Part shown: positions 58,523 to 64,000 of the stretch, piece by piece
Layout: each line of letters opens with the position of its first letter
Numbering within the stretch: the first letter of the stretch is position 1
NCBI RefSeq assembly: GCF_958295425.1
Contig: NC_081136.1
Span: forward strand, 6,383,594-6,447,593
Source of the DNA: Solea solea
Lineage: Eukaryota > Chordata > Actinopteri > Pleuronectiformes > Soleidae
Length of the DNA: 64,000 nt
Direction: 5' to 3'
Notes under the pieces: model-generated
Databases searched by the model: none
What the model was told of the DNA's origin: nothing
What the model saw: only the letters and a program-made list of their open reading frames with translations
Position numbers and translations under genes: made by a program

Positions 58523-58855
58523 CCGGGTTGGTAGTGATGATGCCGTTAAACAAAAAGAGCCACAGCAAACTCCATTCAAACTCAAGTCTTTTATTTGTAT
58601 TTACTTTATTTATACTGCATGTTAAAACAGCCGCTGTTGTATTGTCTTTTGTTTTATCACACAATACGGACAAATTTCACATAAACGGGTATATTAAAAG
58701 CTCCTGAAAGGATGTAAAATACACTATAAAAGAATTTAAAATATAGGTCGAAACTGAATAAGTCTCACTAAGTGGTTGACATAATCTTGTCTCAGCAAAT
58801 GTATAATTAAACGGTGGAAATTAAGCGTCTCTTGTTGGGAAGAATATGTAATTAA
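58523..58855. other. Unique non-coding sequence
   Basis: No feature recognised. Confidence 0.4.
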
Positions 58856-58880
58856 GTGTGTGTGTGTGTGTGTGTGTGTA
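58856..58880 (+). repeat. (GT)n microsatellite
   Basis: About 12 GT units. Confidence 0.95.
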
Positions 58881-59082
58881 TTGATTAAACAAGTGAAATG
58901 AATTACACAAGCATACATTATTAATGGAGAACCAATAGGTTTATCATTAGGTGTTAAATATTAATAGCATCAAAACAGTTGGGCATATCATTCAATTAGT
59001 TTGCGGTGGTGGCGGCAGCAGCTTTATCTAGTTCACACACACACACGTTTGCGCTTCATTCATAGTGAGGACCCTTCTTAAC

Positions 59083-59512
59083 ACATTTTTTGAAAATGCT
59101 GCAATATTTCAGAAAACACTGCAATATTTCAGAAAACGCCATAATATTTTAGTAAACACAACGCTATTTCAGAAAACGCTGCACTATTTCAGAAAACACT
59201 ACATTTTAGAAAACACTACAACATTTTAGAAAACAATACAATATTTCAGAAAACGCTGCACTATTTCAGAAAACACTACATTTTAGAAAACACTACAACA
59301 TTTTAGAAAACAATACAATATTTCAGAAAACGCTGCACTATTTCAGAAAACACTACATTTTAGGAAACACTACAACATTTTAGAAAACAATACAATATTT
59401 CAGAAAACGCTGCACTATTCAGAAAACATTACATATTAGAAAACACTACAACATTTTAGAAAACAATACAATATTTCAGAAAACGCTGCACTATTTCAGA
59501 AAACATTACATT
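59083..59512 (+). repeat. Minisatellite array 1 with 77-bp higher-order repeat
   Basis: Monomers of 18-19 bp on the pattern CAGAAAACACTACAATATTT. From 59,178 the phrase GCTGCACTATTTCAGAAAAC recurs at 59,255, 59,332, 59,409 (with one base lost) and 59,485. That gives periods of 77, 77, 77 and 76 bases. Each period holds four monomer variants in fixed order, so the array grew by duplication of a four-monomer block. Non-coding. Confidence 0.9.
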
Positions 59513-60571
59513 TGTGGAGAATGTCCTCCCTCTGTGGTCCTCACAAAGCCACAAATACAAGAACAGACACACACGCGGCTCACGGTGTTGGCGTCGCGCA
59601 CAAAAACCACATTCAATTTTGAATTGCAAATGTTTTTGTCGAGGGTTGGTGGATGAAGCGTGGAGTTCCCTTGTGTTAAGAAAAGCGCTGATTATTCTGC
59701 CACCCTTGGATGACGCAGAATGTAAATGGCTTATATACAGTTACATGGCAGCCGCTGCACATGAGGGCCGGGCGGACCCTCGCAAGTGTTTCTAGTTGAG
59801 CTGACAAGGTGTTAATTAGCGCTCGAGTCCTCGGAGAGTCTCACTCCACAAAGGAAAGAGTTTAAAAGGCAATTTTTAAACACACTCCTGGCAGCCGCTT
59901 TTATCATTCCAGTTCCTCCATCGATTTTTCTTTTCTTTTTCTTTTTTTGCTCAGGAACTATTTTGTTTGAAGTTGGCTCGAGCTTGACAGTGTCTCCACT
60001 TTAATAGTGATTAAAATCAATAACGAGCTTTGTTCTGTTAAGCTGTTTTAATCCAGCTCAGGATGTCAACTCTGGCGATGACTGGCAGCTCCGAGCCAGC
60101 AGCTTCCAGCGTCCTTTCTTTTTCTAATTTGGCGAAGGAAAATCCCCCCACCAAAAAACAACACTGCTCAGATTTGGAGTCGCTTCAGCTGGCAGGATGA
60201 AGAGAGCGTAGTGTGGGAAAGACAGAGACACTGGCTCGGCTCGCTTACAGAGTAAACCTTTAGCGAGAGTTAGCTGTGAAGGTCAAACGGGGTGAAGATG
60301 TGGACGAGGTGCAGAGTGGACCAAGACGGGGAGCAGGTGGTGGAGTCGGAACAAGACGGACCTGAAAACCCCTGCAGACTGCTGTTTCCTGTTTGCTGCG
60401 CTCTTAGGAAGTGCTGCTGCTGGAGCAGCTGTGCAGCCTTGAAACTTTATATCTTTACCCTGCACTGATGAACAGTTGTGTAGCAGGACTTTGTAGAGTG
60501 ATGGCTGTGCAGCTGTGGGAAGTGTGGTTCATCTTCAACCAGATGGTCAGAGGTTTGATGGTCAAAGCAAC
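59513..60571. other. Unique spacer between twin arrays
   Basis: GC-richer than the flanks. It holds a 56-codon Cys-rich open frame from an ATG at 60,297 (see findings) and no recognised gene. Confidence 0.4.
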
Positions 60572-60911
60572 ACATTCCAGAAAACACTATAATATTTTAG
60601 AAAACGCCGCAAAACATTTTAGAAAACACCACTACATTTTTGAAAAAAAAACACTACATTTTAGAAGACAACACATTTTTAGAAAACATTTAGAAAACAC
60701 CACTACATTTTAGAAAACACCACAACATTTTAGAAAACACCCCGTTTTAGAAAACACTGCAATATTTTAGAAAACGCCACAATATTTCAGAAAACACTAC
60801 ATTTTAGGAAACACTACAATATTTCAGAAAACACTACATTTTAGAAAACACTAACATTTTTAAAACACTGCAACATTTTAGAAAACACTGAAACATTTGT
60901 GAAATGCTGTA
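60572..60911 (+). repeat. Minisatellite array 2, same monomer as array 1
   Basis: Irregular units such as ATTTTAGAAAACACCACTAC and AATATTTCAGAAAACACTAC. Same monomer family as the array 1 kb upstream and same orientation, but no 77-bp higher-order period. Confidence 0.85.
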
Positions 60912-60984
60912 GGATTTCTTCAGGGCCACCATACGGGGCAATACACTGTATGAATGTGTGTGTGTGGTGAATGGAAAAACTAAA

Positions 60985-61235
60985 GTACGGATGAGCCATT
61001 ACGATTCTTGGCATTGGTATCGTCAGATACTGGTCAAAATAAGTGAATCTTATATCGGAATGAGAAAAATGTAAAAATCTCGCAAGCGTCACATGGCACA
61101 CAGACTGCACTAATGTAAATAAAAATCAGCAACAGTATTTAAGCTGAGTCATGATGTGGACTGTTAATTTGTTCTTAATGGGGGAAGAATATTTTATAGG
61201 TGGTGATATCGTGAATCTGATACCGAGCCAGAATC
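60985..61235 (+). mobile_element. MITE, family D, copy 2
   Basis: GGCATTGGTATCGTCAGATA, CTGGTCAAAATAAGTGAATC, AATCAGCAACAG and GCTGAGTCATGATG align with the copy at 8.83-9.17 kb. Confidence 0.5.
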
Positions 61236-61842
61236 ACCTGTTCCACGTCTTCACACATGGACAACAAAATGACAACACACCACACAGCTTCACTCTGTCA
61301 GGAGGTTCTTAAAGTTATTAAAACGTTGACTGAATTGCACTTAAAGCAAACGTCTATTTTCAACTTAAGGAAGTATTTACTCAAGCTTTTTAAGTGTCTG
61401 TTTTATTCGTTTTCCCCAGATCCATTTTCTGTATTTATTCCACTCGCTGTGGGCGTGTGTAGTAGTTTAATACATTTTAACATTTTAGGCTAATGGCTGC
61501 CATGAAGATGACCCTTTTTTTATTGACTCAACAAAGGTCTAACCACACAGTCCAAGGCCAAATTGTGTTCCGTGGCCTGTGCGACATCCCATCTTTGCAC
61601 TGTCTTTCACTTCTCATGGTGGAATAATAATCAATTGTCCGATTTTGTATGGACCTGCAGCTTCATTTTTATAATGTATTGTTCATGGCCAGGGTCATTT
61701 GTTCACTCCTGCATGGCTTAGGTTTGAAAATAAAACTTCTAATTCTATCAGGTTTGCCTATTAATTTATCTAAGACGGCAAGTATGTGCACAGTTATAAT
61801 ATTAGTTATATATAATCAATGCTGTCACGTTAATGCTTTAAT
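61236..61842. other. Unique non-coding sequence
   Basis: No gene recognised. Confidence 0.4.
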
Positions 61843-62270
61843 GTTGTGACAAAGTAACATTAGGCAAACATTCTGGAAACCAAAAGATAACGTTCTGTAA
61901 ACGTTGATTGAAGGTTATAATAAAGTAATGTTAGGGGAAGGTTCTGGGTACCAAAAGAGAGCATTCACCAAAGGTTGTATGAAGGTTGTAGAAAGGTAAC
62001 TTTAGGGGAACATTCTGGGAACCTTTGAGAGAAAGTTTTCTAAAGGTTGTAGAATAGTAACTTTAGGGGGAGGTTCTGGGTACCAAAAGAGAGCATTCAC
62101 TAAAGGTTGTATGAAGGTTGTGACAAAGTAACGTTCTGGCAACCCGAATGTGTAACCAAAAACTAACTAAGGGGAATGTTGGAAAACTTTCCATATCAAC
62201 CACAGGAGAATCTGGGGGGAACCTTCCCACAACCAAAAGGTAACGTTCTGGGAACCAAAAATTGTTAGCT
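61843..62270 (+). repeat. Minisatellite, 61-72-bp unit
   Basis: Units open near GTTGTGACAAAGTAAC or GTTGTAGAAAGGTAAC at 61,843, 61,914, 61,984, 62,045 and 62,117 (periods 71, 70, 61, 72). Each holds GGGGAAGGTTCTGGGTACCA, AAAGAGAGCATTCAC and AAAGGTTG. The tail to 62,270 is more diverged. Resembles a teleost GGTTCTGGGAAC repeat. Confidence 0.85.
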
Positions 62271-62396
62271 GGGGTTGCCATTTAAAAATGATAATTGTGA
62301 TAATGATTATAAAACAGTGCATTTGTATGTAACTAAAAGGTCTGAAGAGATCATTGATTTTCTGCTAAAAGATGGTAGGGGAGTGGAGACAACTGC

Positions 62397-62438
62397 CAAT
62401 CTCCCCACAACAAGACATCCTGCATAGTTCCACTTTAA
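62397..62438 (+). repeat. Family H repeat, middle-deleted copy
   Basis: CTCCCCACAACAAG and ATCCTGCATAGTTCCAC lie 2 bases apart here, against 48 apart in the 27-kb copy. Confidence 0.55.
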
Positions 62439-62513
62439 GTCCTTGTAAATAGATAAAGAATATGACTTCACAGGAAAATGAAGAAGCCAAACACACACAC
62501 ACAGTCACAGTTT

Positions 62514-62514
<1 letters not shown>

Positions 62515-62554
<40 letters not shown>
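62515..62554 (+). repeat. (TG)n microsatellite
   Basis: About 20 TG units, preceded 12 bases upstream by (AC)7, so the two tracts are mutually complementary. Confidence 0.95.
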
Positions 62555-62556
<2 letters not shown>

Positions 62557-64000
62557 CAGGAAGCCGATTGTTTACCCAGTAGTTGTTGCTGAGTTGCAGA
62601 AAACACAACGTACAGGATGCAGCAGTTGTGCAATGTAAAATGAAGAAGTTCCGTTAAGGACACGATAATGAGGTGGAGCTGTTATTGCCAGTAAGTGGTG
62701 ACAGTTCTTATCATGCTTTGCCGGGACTCAGATCACGACTAATATAAATAAATCAATCAGAAAGTGAATGTCAGTGACTGTGTCGCCATTTCCAAACAAG
62801 CCGTTCCTGCTCACCCAGACCAAAATATCAACCTATTTCTTAGTTTTAGGTGCTTAAAAAAATCCTGGAGTAGGATGAATGTTAGACAGAAAGGTCACAA
62901 AAGTGATGCAATTTAAAACTAAAATGTATAAATATGGATGTAGCCTTACACGTAGGAATAGGAATGATGCAACTGTGCGTGAAATGTCAACTCTCCCCTC
63001 CACGAGGAGAAGCTCAAAGCTTCCTGCACTGATTCCTTTCCTTATGTGACTTTACCGTCTTGAATTTCAGGACGTATAAGCTCCCGCTGCTAAAAGTGCA
63101 ACTTACTCACTTACAGCCGACTGATCACATGCCGAAAAACTGTTTATTTTACGTCAAAAATAAAGTCTGGTGAGTGTGAAACCCGACACGACGCGCTCAC
63201 ATTTGAGGCCGGCGTGAGATCATGTAGATGAGATTTGCCCCAAAGTCTTTTTATCGCTCCTTTTGTTTTCAGAGGAAACGATTGACCTTGATCTTGTGAC
63301 AGGGGTTGAGGGGGGTGGCGGGTCGGGGGGGAGGGGGGGATTTGACGGCTACACCACTTCACAGGTTGGTGACGGGCCATGAACAGACGTTGGGGCCAAT
63401 TAGAGCCGATGTGACAATCATGGAGGCTTTTTGGTTGTCGCTGTGTCAGATTGAGGTTAAAGCTCATGAGGTGTACTTACTCGCGTCAGCCCTCCAACCT
63501 GTTTCACCTCCGTTTTTAAGACTTGAGCCACATATTCGCCTAATTTCATTGGTGCCAAGAGGTAAAACTGGTGTTGGATTTTGCTCATTGATAGCAAGAT
63601 TCTACCTCTACTATACGATTAAGACCTTAAATTATCTTGGAAAATGGGGCAGAAGCACAAACATTTTTAGATGATTCTACAGCCATAAAATCAAAGTAAA
63701 TCCAGGCCTGATTATCATGACGGTCATAAGAGGGTTAAAGCTTGTGAGCTCCAAAAACAAGAAGAAGATGAGGACGACAACAGCAGTGAATGCAAGAGTA
63801 AGACGTCAAAAATGCCATATTGGTTGGCTACATAAAAATGTCCCATCATAAGACTTTTAACGTCAGTAAACATTGGAGTTAAAGGAGTTAAAGGTCTCAA
63901 ACGTCTTCCTCAATAGATCGTGATGTCATTTTTCTGAACTTTGCTCCCGTTTAGAGGAAAATAGATGACAAACTATGGCACATATGAGTTGGACACCAGT
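62555..64000. other. Unique non-coding sequence
   Basis: No gene recognised. The interval 62,565-62,720 and the stretch around 63,375-63,470 (GGGGCCAATTAGAGCCGATG) are CNE-like by texture. A G-rich run lies near 63,300-63,340. The 122-codon frame at 63,306-63,674 is unrecognised. Confidence 0.35.

Noticed and set aside
59083..59512. CRISPR-like array
   Set aside because: The units are directly tandem with no unique spacers, and the DNA is vertebrate.

Overview
This window looks like intergenic or intronic DNA from a bony (teleost) fish, probably a percomorph. The base composition is AT-leaning. Open frames are short and scattered on both strands, and there are no operons, ribosome-binding sites or other prokaryotic structure. 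The dispersed repeats are the teleost kind: tRNA-headed SINEs, hAT-like palindromic MITEs, an internally deleted Tc1/mariner element, broken RTE/Rex3-like and L2/Rex1-like non-LTR fragments, and many microsatellites. The organism call is inference from repeat content. No protein-coding gene could be identified, and no rRNA, true tRNA gene or recognisable miRNA was seen.

Layout. 1-12.7 kb: hAT-like MITEs, an RTE-like 3' fragment, two copies of a common teleost dispersed repeat (family F) and unique sequence, with one candidate exon near 6.75 kb. 12.7-24 kb: SINE pieces, a 72-bp tandem duplication, a MITE split by a SINE, a MITE with perfect 10-bp ends near 19.8 kb, a minus-strand SINE near 21.8 kb and a hAT-like MITE near 23.9 kb. 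24-28 kb: almost free of recognisable transposons, AT-rich with homeobox-type core words, the best candidate for conserved regulatory DNA. 28-34 kb: an inverted-repeat element, a hAT-like MITE, SINE parts and MITE A copy 3. 34-48 kb: a perfect 15-bp hairpin, an 87-bp AT tract, a possible small promoter and first exon near 39.3 kb, a second RTE-like fragment, the longest MITE A copy and a 27-G run. 49-54 kb: two broken LINE 3' ends, the Tc1/mariner derivative, and three weak exon candidates with good splice signals (51.35 and 52.3 kb plus, 53.7 kb minus). 54-64 kb: two CpG-rich patches, a LINE 3' tail, twin minisatellite arrays of an 18-19-bp monomer (one organised as a 77-bp higher-order repeat), and a roughly 70-bp minisatellite near 62 kb.

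Repeat families were defined where possible by comparing copies inside the window (MITE A five copies, F five, H three, C two, D two, G two sites with one an inverted pair, RTE-like two). Those calls are firmer than single-copy calls that rest on remembered teleost repeats. All exon and regulatory calls are low confidence. I found nothing that amounts to a new biological system. The items most worth checking are the higher-order minisatellite, the candidate exons and the transposon-poor block at 24.8-26.4 kb.
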